Of a DNA stretch of 19,550 nt, positions 1 to 6,620 are shown piece after piece. The notes under the pieces were generated by a model that saw nothing but the letters and a program-made list of their open reading frames with translations, was not told where the DNA came from and did no database searches. This stretch comes from Candidatus Omnitrophota bacterium (lineage in GTDB: Bacteria > Ratteibacteria > UBA8468 > B48-G9 > DTJG01), in contig JAMCZX010000010.1 in assembly GCA_023485205.1 (NCBI GenBank), positions 1 to 19,550 of the forward strand, given 5' to 3'. The position numbers were made by a program, and so were the translations under genes. Numbering within the stretch: position 1 is the stretch's first letter; every line of letters begins with the position of its first letter.

Positions 1-174
1 ATTATGCATCTGCTCATAGATTTTCTCTTTATTACCTAATAAAATAGGTTGACCTATTTTTTCCTTTCCAATATAGGCTGCCGCCTCTAAAATTCTTTCA
101 TCACTTCCTTCAGGAAACACTATTCTTCTATTTAAAGATTTTGCTTTTTCTATAAAATGTTCTATCAGATTCAT
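1..174 (-). CDS. pta: Phosphate acetyltransferase, N-terminal part (cut by window edge)
   Basis: The first 58 residues are visible and the gene runs off the left edge. Phosphate acetyltransferase interconverts acetyl-CoA plus phosphate with acetyl phosphate plus CoA in the cytoplasm; with acetate kinase it yields ATP during fermentation. The recognisable part is RIVFPEGSDERILEAAAYI (about residues 17-35), followed by a KIGQPILLGN stretch, both typical of the N-terminus of the PTA_PTB family. The start is the ATG at 172-174, whose last two bases plus the next base are shared with the nagB TGA (overlap ATGA), so the two genes are probably translationally coupled. The catalytic C-terminal part lies outside the window, so a phosphate butyryltransferase or a PTA-like domain of another enzyme cannot be fully excluded. 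Confidence 0.85.
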   Translation of the reverse strand, partial: MNLIEHFIEKAKSLNRRIVFPEGSDERILEAAAYIGKEKIGQPILLGNKEKIYEQMHN

Positions 175-956
175 AAAGAAATATTCATATTTGCCAATTG
201 TTTTTCAACAAAATTGTAATAGGATAATCTTTTAAGCTCTGAAGCCGCCTCTTTATCCAAAAATACAGTCACCTTAGGATGTAGCTGGATAGCAGAACAG
301 GTTACCATACTTGTAATAGGCCCTTCTAAAGCCTGGGCTACAATCTTTGCTTTTTTTATTCCATTTGCCACCAAAAGTATTTCCTTTGTATCCAGAACTG
401 TACCAACACCCATAGTTATTGCTGATTTGGGAACTTCGTCAATTGAATTAAAAAATCGTGCATTATCCTTAATAGTTTGCTCATCTAAAATCACAAGATG
501 CGTCCTGGAAGCCAAAGAGGTCCCGGGTTCATTAAACCCAATATGTCCATCTCCACCAATACCAATAACCTGTAGGTCTATGCCGTCTTCACTTTTAATC
601 TTCTTTTCATAATCACTGCAAAATTTATCAACATCTTTTGCAAGCCCGTCAGGAACATATGTTTCTTTTTTATTAATATCTATATAATCAAATAAATTTA
701 TATTCATAAAGTATCTATAACTCTGGGGATGGTCAGGATTTAATTCATAATATTCATCCAGATTAAATGTTTTCATTTTTTTAAAACTTATTTCCTTTTT
801 TTCACACATTTTTATAAGCTCTTTATACAATCCTATAGGACTGCTGCCTGTTGCCAAGCCTAAAATCAGATTATTTTTATTTAAAATCCTGTTCTTAACA
901 AGCTGGGCTGCTGCCTTACTCATTTCTTCATAATTATCCTTTATTATTACACGCAT
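171..956 (-). CDS. nagB: Glucosamine-6-phosphate deaminase
   Basis: Cytoplasmic enzyme converting glucosamine 6-phosphate to fructose 6-phosphate and ammonia, the entry of amino sugars into glycolysis. The 261 residues match the usual family length. Visible family motifs are LGLATGSSP (32-40, phosphate-binding loop), TFNLDEYYEL (63-72, with the proton-transfer Asp at 67), GIGGDGHIGFNEPG (132-145, with Asp136, His138 and Glu143 matching the catalytic Asp/His/Glu of the E. coli enzyme) and the region around 204-235. The ATG at 954-956 is preceded by a strong Shine-Dalgarno AGGGGGGA (about 961-968). It overlaps pta downstream, so sugar breakdown and acetyl-phosphate formation appear to be co-expressed. 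The AT-rich gap to the divergent gene at 1030 is too low in complexity for me to name a promoter. Confidence 0.96.
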   Translation of the reverse strand: MRVIIKDNYEEMSKAAAQLVKNRILNKNNLILGLATGSSPIGLYKELIKMCEKKEISFKKMKTFNLDEYYELNPDHPQSYRYFMNINLFDYIDINKKETYVPDGLAKDVDKFCSDYEKKIKSEDGIDLQVIGIGGDGHIGFNEPGTSLASRTHLVILDEQTIKDNARFFNSIDEVPKSAITMGVGTVLDTKEILLVANGIKKAKIVAQALEGPITSMVTCSAIQLHPKVTVFLDKEAASELKRLSYYNFVEKQLANMNISL

Positions 957-1029
957 TTTATCCCCCCTATATTAAAAAAATACTGTTAATAAATTTAATA
1001 ATTATGATATTATATTATTTTATATTATA

Positions 1030-1290
1030 ATGGATAACTTACAAAAAATCATTTTTAATGAGGTAAAAAAATTACCTTTTGGTTCTACCTTATCATACAA
1101 AAATTTAGCAGAAAAACTTAATATAAGAAGAAAAGAAAGGCTTGTTGGAAAAATTCTTTCCCAGAATAAATACCTCATAGCTATTCCGTGTCATAGAATA
1201 ATTAAAAATAATGGAAAAACCGGCAACTATAAACTTGGAGCAGAATTTAAAAAATATCTTCTTGACTGGGAAAAAAGAATTATATCTTAA
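1030..1290 (+). CDS. Minimal methylated-DNA-[protein]-cysteine S-methyltransferase (MGMT/Ogt DNA-binding domain)
   Basis: Repair protein of the Ada/Ogt/MGMT family, which transfers alkyl groups from O6-alkylguanine to its own cysteine. At 86 residues it holds only the DNA-binding/active-site domain; full Ogt proteins are near 160-180 residues. Visible are the helix-turn-helix GSTLSYKNLAEKL (18-30), the arginine-finger segment RLVGK (37-41) and the active-site IPCHRII (52-58, Cys54). The Cys is intact, unlike alkyltransferase-like (ATL) proteins, where Trp usually replaces it. The usual YSGG-type substrate loop is reduced to GNYKLG (66-71). No Shine-Dalgarno precedes the ATG, and the upstream DNA is a run of A/T with TATTAT-like hexamers (for example 1008-1013), so a very short leader is possible. 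Transferase activity is likely but not assured without the N-terminal domain. Confidence 0.85.
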   Translation: MDNLQKIIFNEVKKLPFGSTLSYKNLAEKLNIRRKERLVGKILSQNKYLIAIPCHRIIKNNGKTGNYKLGAEFKKYLLDWEKRIIS

Positions 1291-1299
1291 TTTATTCTA

Positions 1300-2121
1300 T
1301 TATTTAGAGGAAGTTTTTATCTGAGATTCCACTTTCAAAATATCACCTGCTGGAACAATTACAGGGATTGTTCCCAAAGCTTCTGTTGAGTTAAATAACA
1401 TAGATCCCATATTTGCTCCTTCATTAGATGATATTCCTTTACTTAAAAGAATTATACCAATTATTTTCCCATTTGATGCAAAAACCGGGTTTCCAAGAAC
1501 ATCCCCAAAGGATTCGTTAGCAAATTCTTCACTTTCAGGTATATAAACCAGCCTTGGCTCTTTAATTATTCCACTTATGGTACCAGAAGAAATCAATGCC
1601 GCCCAATTTGCCATTGTTCCTAATCTGCTCAGGAAAAATATATTATCAAAAATTTCAGGACTGGCATTATTAGAAAGATTAACATATACCATAGAAGAAG
1701 GTATTTTTACAGGTTTAATAAAAAGAATATCTTCTCCCGGGTCTGTCAGAAGAATATTGGCTTCGGATTCCTGGCCATTGGGAAACCTTACTTTTATACT
1801 GGTTATTTTGCTTTTAATAGAAAGGTTAGAACCTGCACCCATAAACTGGCTTATAAGTTTAGAAGGATTTGAAGTGGTTAAAGAACAAACAATAATACCA
1901 TTCTTTGAAATAATGGTCCCATTGGTCTGCATTTTGGATTCTACACTTGCGCCTTCCCGTCCTTTCATAACAGCTCTTTCCTGAAGAACAAATTTTATGG
2001 TAACTACACTATTACGGTAGGTCTTAAAAATTTTTTTCCCAATTTCACTACTATTTTGAGCTTTTACTATTGTTACTCCAACTGCAAAAGATAAAAAACA
2101 CAATACTAATTTTTTAATCAT
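1300..2121 (-). CDS. Exported Deg-like pseudoprotease (trypsin fold without catalytic His and Ser)
   Basis: Exported protein of 273 residues. It has an N-terminal signal peptide (1-21, hydrophobic core LVLCFLSFAVGV, likely cleavage VKA|Q) and a trypsin-like domain resembling the S1C protease encoded just upstream. Aligned by eye with that paralogue, catalytic His falls on Thr82 (IIVCSLTT against YVVTNYHV), catalytic Asp is kept as Asp131 (GEDILF), and catalytic Ser falls on Leu209 (GDVLGNP against PGNSGGP). The core glycine/proline framework and the following GKIIGI strand are retained. It has no PDZ domain. The start has a clear GGAGG five bases upstream, and the gene lies 24 bases after the protease gene, so the pair is surely cotranscribed. 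Both mature proteins would start with Gln-Asn. I infer a regulatory, adaptor or substrate-binding role; no function is established. Confidence 0.8.
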   Translation of the reverse strand: MIKKLVLCFLSFAVGVTIVKAQNSSEIGKKIFKTYRNSVVTIKFVLQERAVMKGREGASVESKMQTNGTIISKNGIIVCSLTTSNPSKLISQFMGAGSNLSIKSKITSIKVRFPNGQESEANILLTDPGEDILFIKPVKIPSSMVYVNLSNNASPEIFDNIFFLSRLGTMANWAALISSGTISGIIKEPRLVYIPESEEFANESFGDVLGNPVFASNGKIIGIILLSKGISSNEGANMGSMLFNSTEALGTIPVIVPAGDILKVESQIKTSSK

Positions 2122-2145
2122 ATAGCCTCCAATTGTTAAAATTTT

Positions 2146-4191
2146 TTATGTTTTCCTTGTCTCCCATGGTGGAATTATCTGAATAAAATGTGTGTAGATA
2201 TCTCTTTCCACCTTTAAGATAATTGTTTTGCTTTTTGCTTTTTCTATTTTATTCATTAATTTTCCAAAATCTTTACAGTTTACGATATTTATTCCATTTA
2301 CAGAAATAATAATATCACCTACAGCAAGGTGTGACAAAGATGCCCATCCGCCTTCTTTAACTTCTGTCACAATAACACCTTTATTAATTTTTTTCTCAAG
2401 AGATTCAAGACGGGTAAAATTTCTTACACTAAATTCTAATTCTTTATCTTTATATTTGGAGGCTTCTTCCGGGGGTTGCGGAGAAGATATAAGTTTAACC
2501 TTTTTTATAAATGTCTTTTTCCCTTTCATTATTGAAAAATTCACATCCTGTCCAATATTAAATCCTTTTATCATTTCATAAAAAATATTTTTATCACTTT
2601 CTCTTCTTAAAGAAAGAGGTTGCCCATTAATAGCAGTAATAAAATAACCTACTTTTAATCCTGCTGTCCTGGCCGGACTATCAGGATAAATTTTTGTAAT
2701 TCTAACACCATGAACATTTGGAAGTCCAAGAAGTTTACGAATTTGTTTTGTCAAAACCTGAATTTTAACTCCAAGCCATGCCTGTCTTGCTTGTTGGCCC
2801 ATACCTACAGAAGGTTGATGTCCTATATTAACTACTGTAATATATGAAGCTCCTTTCCTCTTAAAATTAACAAGAACAGGAATACTTGTTTTACTGGATT
2901 TTGTTATTTTAATCATTCCTTTTGTCATGGAAATTAAATCTTTGATATTTTTGATATTTACTCCATTCACTTTTACAATAACATCCTTGCTTTTTATATC
3001 AGGTTTTGCTTCATTGCAGGGTCCTCCTGTAATAACAGAATCCACAAGTACTCCATTTATTGATTTTAAACCTAAAGTTTTAGATTGAATAAAAGAAATA
3101 TCAGAAGCATCCATTCCCCAGTTTGATAATTGATATGTTTTTTGTTTTGCAGGAGGTCTTATAATTGGAACAATTTTCAATGTTTTTTCTTTATCATTTC
3201 TTAAAACAACCATATTTATTTCTTTGCCAATGGGCAGTTTAGAAACAAATAAATTAAAATCCGGAACCTGATTTAAATATTTTACAGTGACATTTTTGTT
3301 ATCTAAACTTAAAAGAATATCTCCAGAACGCAATCCTGCTTTTTGGGCAGGAGAACCTTTTATTACTGTGCTTATAAGAACACCTCTGTTTTCTGAAGAA
3401 ATCTTTAAAAGAGGTTGAATTTCAAATCCAAGCCAGGCCCGGACTATTTGTCCATATTTAATAAGCTGACCTGCCACATACCTTGCAAGATTAGAAGGAA
3501 TGGCACCGGAAAGACCAAAACTAACTTCATTTATTCCCACAATATGACCTTTGAGATTTACAAGTGGACCTCCTGAATTACCAGGATAAATAGGAGCGTC
3601 ATGTGTTATCCATTTTACAATTGAACCAACATTTTCTCCATTAAGAGTAAATTCATTGAAAGGCCAGAAAAAAGATGGTATTACAGCGCCTGTATTACTT
3701 ACAATACCCATTGTTACTGACTGAGAAAAAGCATAAGGGGCACCTAGAGCAAATACAGTATCCCCCACCTTTAATTTAGAAGAATTACCCCATTGTGCAT
3801 AAGAAAATTTTTCATGGTTTGGGTTCTGTAGTTTTACAACAGCAATATCAGCTAAAGGGTCTGCACCAATCAATTTAGCTGGAATCTGTTTATTATTATA
3901 AAGGGTACACATAATCCATATCGCTTTACCAACCACATGATAATTTGTCACCACATATCCTTGTGGGTTAATAATAACTCCACTTCCAACAGCTTCTATT
4001 TTTATCTCTCTTCCATTTTGATATTGAGCCAGAACAACATGTATTTTTACAAGGGCAGGTTTTACTTCAGAAATAATTGAAGCAATTATTTTCTGATTTT
4101 TTGTTACAAGACTTGTATTTTGTGCCTTGGCAGAAAATATAAAAGTAGCAAATAACAAAAATATACCTCCGCTTATTTTTATATATTTCAT
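2146..4191 (-). CDS. Exported Deg/HtrA-type serine protease with four PDZ-like domains
   Basis: S1C-family serine endopeptidase acting outside the cytoplasm, where such enzymes degrade or refold damaged proteins. Order in 681 residues: signal peptide (1-23, likely cleavage AKA|Q); trypsin-like domain about 30-245 with His85 (NYHVV), Asp115 (ADIAV) and Ser206 (PGNSGGP), so the triad is complete; then PDZ-like repeats at about 252-345, 366-455, 470-568 and 583-672. Repeats 1 and 3 both open with AWLG, a sign of internal duplication. Classical DegP has two PDZ domains and about 450-480 residues, so this is an enlarged architecture. The ATG is preceded by GGGGGA. coaB ends 18 bases upstream and the inactive paralogue begins 24 bases downstream. 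The degP symbol is withheld because orthology is unclear. Confidence 0.92.
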   Translation of the reverse strand: MKYIKISGGIFLLFATFIFSAKAQNTSLVTKNQKIIASIISEVKPALVKIHVVLAQYQNGREIKIEAVGSGVIINPQGYVVTNYHVVGKAIWIMCTLYNNKQIPAKLIGADPLADIAVVKLQNPNHEKFSYAQWGNSSKLKVGDTVFALGAPYAFSQSVTMGIVSNTGAVIPSFFWPFNEFTLNGENVGSIVKWITHDAPIYPGNSGGPLVNLKGHIVGINEVSFGLSGAIPSNLARYVAGQLIKYGQIVRAWLGFEIQPLLKISSENRGVLISTVIKGSPAQKAGLRSGDILLSLDNKNVTVKYLNQVPDFNLFVSKLPIGKEINMVVLRNDKEKTLKIVPIIRPPAKQKTYQLSNWGMDASDISFIQSKTLGLKSINGVLVDSVITGGPCNEAKPDIKSKDVIVKVNGVNIKNIKDLISMTKGMIKITKSSKTSIPVLVNFKRKGASYITVVNIGHQPSVGMGQQARQAWLGVKIQVLTKQIRKLLGLPNVHGVRITKIYPDSPARTAGLKVGYFITAINGQPLSLRRESDKNIFYEMIKGFNIGQDVNFSIMKGKKTFIKKVKLISSPQPPEEASKYKDKELEFSVRNFTRLESLEKKINKGVIVTEVKEGGWASLSHLAVGDIIISVNGINIVNCKDFGKLMNKIEKAKSKTIILKVERDIYTHFIQIIPPWETRKT

Positions 4192-4209
4192 TTTTCCCCC
4201 AATTTTGAT

Positions 4210-4845
4210 TTATTTTTTCTCTTTAAAAATATTTTCAATCTTTTTCAGTATTATACTGGATAATTTTTCTTTTGTAAAACCTGTGCAATCTTCAATTGTT
4301 TTATCAGGAAAAAGAATAAAAATTTTACTGTTTTTATTTCCTTCTCCAAAATAAGAAACATCATTTGCAATTATCATATCCATATTTTTTTCTTGAAGTT
4401 TTTTCCATCCATTTTTAAGAATATGTGAACTTTCCAAAGCAAAACCCACAATAATCTTGTTTTCTTTTTTTATCTTTGCAATGCTTTTTAAGATATCAGG
4501 ATTAGGAACAAGTTTTAGGTTCCATGCAGATTTTTCCTTCAATTTTTCCGGATATTTCTTTTTCAGTCTCCAGTCGCTTACAGCCGCACTCATTATCAAA
4601 GCATCATTTGATGGGAATTCTTTTTGGACAGAGCTAAACATCTCTAAAGCAGATAAAACAGGGATAAATTTAACTTTTTTTGGGGGTTCCAGATATGTCG
4701 GACCAGAAATTAATGTCACACTATAACCTAAATTTTTTGCTTTATCTGCCAGAGTGTATCCCAGTCTCCCTGTTGAAGGATTGCTGATAAATCTTACAGG
4801 GTCAATAAACTCTCTTGTTGGACCTGCTGTTATCAATATTTTCAT
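4210..4845 (-). CDS. coaB: Stand-alone phosphopantothenate-cysteine ligase (CoaB domain)
   Basis: Second half of the usual bifunctional CoaBC: it joins 4'-phosphopantothenate to cysteine with nucleotide activation on the route to coenzyme A. I start it at the ATG at 4843-4845, giving 211 residues beginning MKILITAGPTREFIDPVR, exactly the usual start of the CoaB Rossmann domain. A TTG 24 bases further upstream is in frame, but it adds only eight unconserved residues and lies where the vapC remnant ends. Seen motifs: TAGPTREFIDPVR (6-18), NPSTG (22-26), SAAVSDW (86-92), a Lys-rich loop before NPDIL (115-119), VGFALES (133-139) and IIANDV (158-163). No CoaC flavodomain is fused or adjacent. It follows the vapB/vapC remnant and precedes the protease pair in one strand-consistent run. 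The ribosome-binding site is weak. Confidence 0.9.
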   Translation of the reverse strand: MKILITAGPTREFIDPVRFISNPSTGRLGYTLADKAKNLGYSVTLISGPTYLEPPKKVKFIPVLSALEMFSSVQKEFPSNDALIMSAAVSDWRLKKKYPEKLKEKSAWNLKLVPNPDILKSIAKIKKENKIIVGFALESSHILKNGWKKLQEKNMDMIIANDVSYFGEGNKNSKIFILFPDKTIEDCTGFTKEKLSSIILKKIENIFKEKK

Positions 4846-4867
4846 AATTTTCAAATAAAAATCTATC

Positions 4868-4952
4868 AAAAATTTTCAGTGGAAATACTTTTTGTATATT
4901 TTCAAAATCTTTGTCAGTATGAAGTAAAAACAGAAGTGTCTACAAGAACCAT
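4868..4952 (-). pseudogene. vapC toxin remnant (PIN-domain ribonuclease with large internal deletion)
   Basis: Directly after the vapB stop (TAA then ATG, no gap) an ATG at 4950-4952 opens MVLVDTSVF, the hallmark N-terminus of VapC PIN-domain toxins with the first metal-binding Asp (residue 5). The frame stops three codons later (TGA at 4914-4916). In another frame the same DNA reads LHTDKDFENIQKVFPLKIF (4924 to 4868), the hallmark C-terminus of VapC. Thus both ends remain, but roughly 100 central codons are gone. The junction lies at about 4916-4928, and the two ends are out of frame. The remnant cannot encode a ribonuclease. No other explanation fits both motifs so well, although each is short. 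Confidence 0.8.
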
Positions 4953-5153
4953 TTATGAACCCTTTCTCAAAGTTTTGTAATTATAATATTCTATAAAATG
5001 AATTTTACCTTTGAGTTTACGTAAATCTTTACATTTGCAGTTTTCCACAAAATTTTGTATTGCTTTATTTATTAATTCCTTTTTGGTTTTTATACCTGAA
5101 CATTTAATGGCTTCTTTGATAAGGTTATCATCCAAAACAACATTTGTTCTCAT
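4953..5153 (-). CDS. vapB: VapB-type antitoxin, now orphaned
   Basis: Small DNA-binding antitoxin of the VapB family that normally binds its cognate VapC ribonuclease and represses its own operon. The 66 residues start MRTNVVLDDNLIKEAIKCSG, the typical ribbon-helix-helix-like N-terminus, followed by KTKKELINKAIQNFV and a basic tail ending LKGKIHF..., the toxin-binding region in this family. I chose the ATG at 5151-5153 because conserved similarity begins there and an excellent Shine-Dalgarno lies upstream; the longer in-frame reading from 5198 adds 15 unconserved residues and overlaps the PIG-L gene. Its partner is deleted (see the remnant just downstream), so it has no local toxin. It may still act as a repressor or neutralise a VapC encoded elsewhere. 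Confidence 0.85.
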   Translation of the reverse strand: MRTNVVLDDNLIKEAIKCSGIKTKKELINKAIQNFVENCKCKDLRKLKGKIHFIEYYNYKTLRKGS

Positions 5154-5162
5154 TTTATTATA

Positions 5163-5171
5163 CACCTCCTT
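5163..5171 (-). promoter_or_regulatory. Ribosome-binding site of vapB
   Basis: On the minus strand this reads AAGGAGGTG, nearly a full anti-Shine-Dalgarno match, nine bases before the ATG at 5153. It settles the choice of the shorter start of the antitoxin. Confidence 0.75.
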
Positions 5172-5194
5172 ATACACATATCTTAACACATAAT

Positions 5195-6520
5195 TCAAAA
5201 AGAGGATAGTTTAAACAATTTCTCTGGGAAAGAATCTATAAGGAGTTCCCCCAGTCTTGATTCTCCTCCCACAAAAAGGTATTGTGGATTTCCAAGTAAA
5301 TATTTTGGAACTATTAAGGTTATTTTATTTCCATACGGATTTTTTACATATTTTATTATATCTGCTGGGATATAAATATTTCCATTTCTTACAGATTTCA
5401 CTTTATGGATATTAACTTCCACCTGTATCTTGGGCATTGTAGAAAAAGAAACTTTCTTATTATAACCAAACAGGTACATTTTTAAATTATATATATCTTT
5501 AACAGGCTGCTGGAATGTTATATTAAATATTACAGATTTAGAATTTTGTGAAATATTAAAATAACATATCCTGGTTTTTAAAAAAGTATTTCCTTCTTTT
5601 CCCACTAATGGTATATGCATTTTTTCAAATACTTCATTTTTTCTGGCAAAGGAAAGAATAAAACCTTTATTGCCAATCATTTCAGAATGGAAACACATTA
5701 AAGCAGAAGCCTGATTTTGAACCTGCTGGGGAGTAAAAAAAGATGAAACCCAGTGGCCTGTTTTAAGAAGTACCTCTGGTGGATATAGTGTATCATCTGG
5801 AGCAAATCTTCTGGGTTTAGGCCAGGCAAAAGGCCATTTATAATAGTGTACCAGATAAAAATACACATCCGGATGTATCTGGTTTTTCATTTCAAGCAGG
5901 GATACTAAAAGGAAATTAGAAATAGCTCTATGGTCAGAATTTGTATCAACAGGATTTGTAATAAAAATTTTTGTGGGCTTCACAATTTTTAATACTTTTA
6001 CAAAATCAGAAACAATACTTTCTCCGGCATAAGGACTGCCATAAGATAATGCCTGCGGATAAGGAACATAATTAACCTTTGTTAAAAAATCATAATAGGG
6101 TTTTTTAACATTCCAATAGTGTTGCCAGATAAGCATTGTTCCTGCATCAGGATAACCAAGAAAAATAAGATTTTTCTCCGGCACACCCAAAATTTTTTCT
6201 GCATTAATGGATTCTTTTCTTCTTTGTTCTCCAATCTGAATATAGTTGTAAGGATGAAGGATTAATTTTCTTTCAAAAATTTTAAATTCCAGCCAGTTAT
6301 GGTCTCCATTGGTAAGAAAAACAACATATACCTTGCTTTTTTGAGCAATGGCCTGTTGAATTATACCGCCACAGCCCAAAACCTCATCATCAGGATGGGG
6401 CGCACATATTAAAATTCTATCTTTACTGGTAAATTTACCCAGAGGGCTAATAGGCTGGGAATAAGAATGGACAAGATTGAAAAAAACAACAACAATTATT
6501 AAAAAAACGAATTTTTTCAA
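5195..6520 (-). CDS. Exported PIG-L/LmbE-family deacetylase
   Basis: Zinc-dependent N-deacetylase of the PIG-L/LmbE superfamily; members remove acetyl groups from GlcNAc-containing substrates. The start is the TTG at 6518-6520, five bases after GGAGG; it begins MKKFVFLIIVVVFFNLVHS, a signal peptide, giving 441 residues. The open frame continues upstream to 6703 but would run through the promoter region and into the divergent gene, so I reject that extension. Metal and catalytic motif: CAPHPDDEVLGCGG (39-52; His42, Asp45 and probable base Asp44) and NSDHRA (194-199; His197). From about 310 onward there is a beta-rich C-terminal domain that I cannot name. Export implies a substrate in the envelope or outside the cell, such as a polysaccharide or glycoconjugate. 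vapB begins 41 bases downstream. Confidence 0.87.
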   Translation of the reverse strand: MKKFVFLIIVVVFFNLVHSYSQPISPLGKFTSKDRILICAPHPDDEVLGCGGIIQQAIAQKSKVYVVFLTNGDHNWLEFKIFERKLILHPYNYIQIGEQRRKESINAEKILGVPEKNLIFLGYPDAGTMLIWQHYWNVKKPYYDFLTKVNYVPYPQALSYGSPYAGESIVSDFVKVLKIVKPTKIFITNPVDTNSDHRAISNFLLVSLLEMKNQIHPDVYFYLVHYYKWPFAWPKPRRFAPDDTLYPPEVLLKTGHWVSSFFTPQQVQNQASALMCFHSEMIGNKGFILSFARKNEVFEKMHIPLVGKEGNTFLKTRICYFNISQNSKSVIFNITFQQPVKDIYNLKMYLFGYNKKVSFSTMPKIQVEVNIHKVKSVRNGNIYIPADIIKYVKNPYGNKITLIVPKYLLGNPQYLFVGGESRLGELLIDSFPEKLFKLSSF

Positions 6521-6525
6521 TTTAA

Positions 6526-6530
6526 CCTCC
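6526..6530 (-). promoter_or_regulatory. Ribosome-binding site of the PIG-L gene (decides a TTG start)
   Basis: GGAGG on the minus strand, followed by TTAAA and then TTG. The position fixes the start at 6520, just before a signal peptide. Confidence 0.7.
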
Positions 6531-6545
6531 AAATAAATTAAGAAA

Positions 6546-6574
6546 TTGACATAATAATATAAAAAAAGTAAAGT
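6546..6574 (+). promoter_or_regulatory. Probable sigma-70 type promoter for the M24-like gene
   Basis: A perfect -35 TTGACA at 6546-6551 and a 17-base spacer lead to TAAAGT at 6569-6574 (four of six matches to the -10 consensus). Transcription would start near 6581, leaving about 40 bases of leader with GGAG just before the ATG at 6621. The -10 is weak, so the call rests mostly on the -35 and spacing. Confidence 0.45.
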
Positions 6575-6585
6575 AAATCTGTAAA
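6556..6585 (-). promoter_or_regulatory. Possible promoter for the PIG-L/vapB/coaB/protease run
   Basis: On the minus strand TTTACA (6580-6585), an 18-base spacer and TATATT (6556-6561). It overlaps the divergent promoter, so the two transcription units may compete. The DNA is very AT-rich and the match could be chance. Confidence 0.3.
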
Positions 6586-6620
6586 TAATATGGAATATAA
6601 TATAAAGGAAAGGAGCAAAA

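Noticed and set aside
957..1029. Defined promoters between nagB and the MGMT gene
   Set aside because: The stretch is almost pure A/T, so TATAAT-like hexamers occur by chance on both strands and no -35 is convincing.
1577..1984. 135-residue open frame on the plus strand
   Set aside because: It is antisense to the exported pseudoprotease, which has a signal peptide and a clear paralogue; the plus frame has no recognisable motif or ribosome-binding site.
4846..4869. TTG start at 4869 for coaB
   Set aside because: It adds eight residues unlike the family, has no ribosome-binding site, and lies at the end of the vapC remnant; the ATG at 4845 gives the conserved CoaB start.
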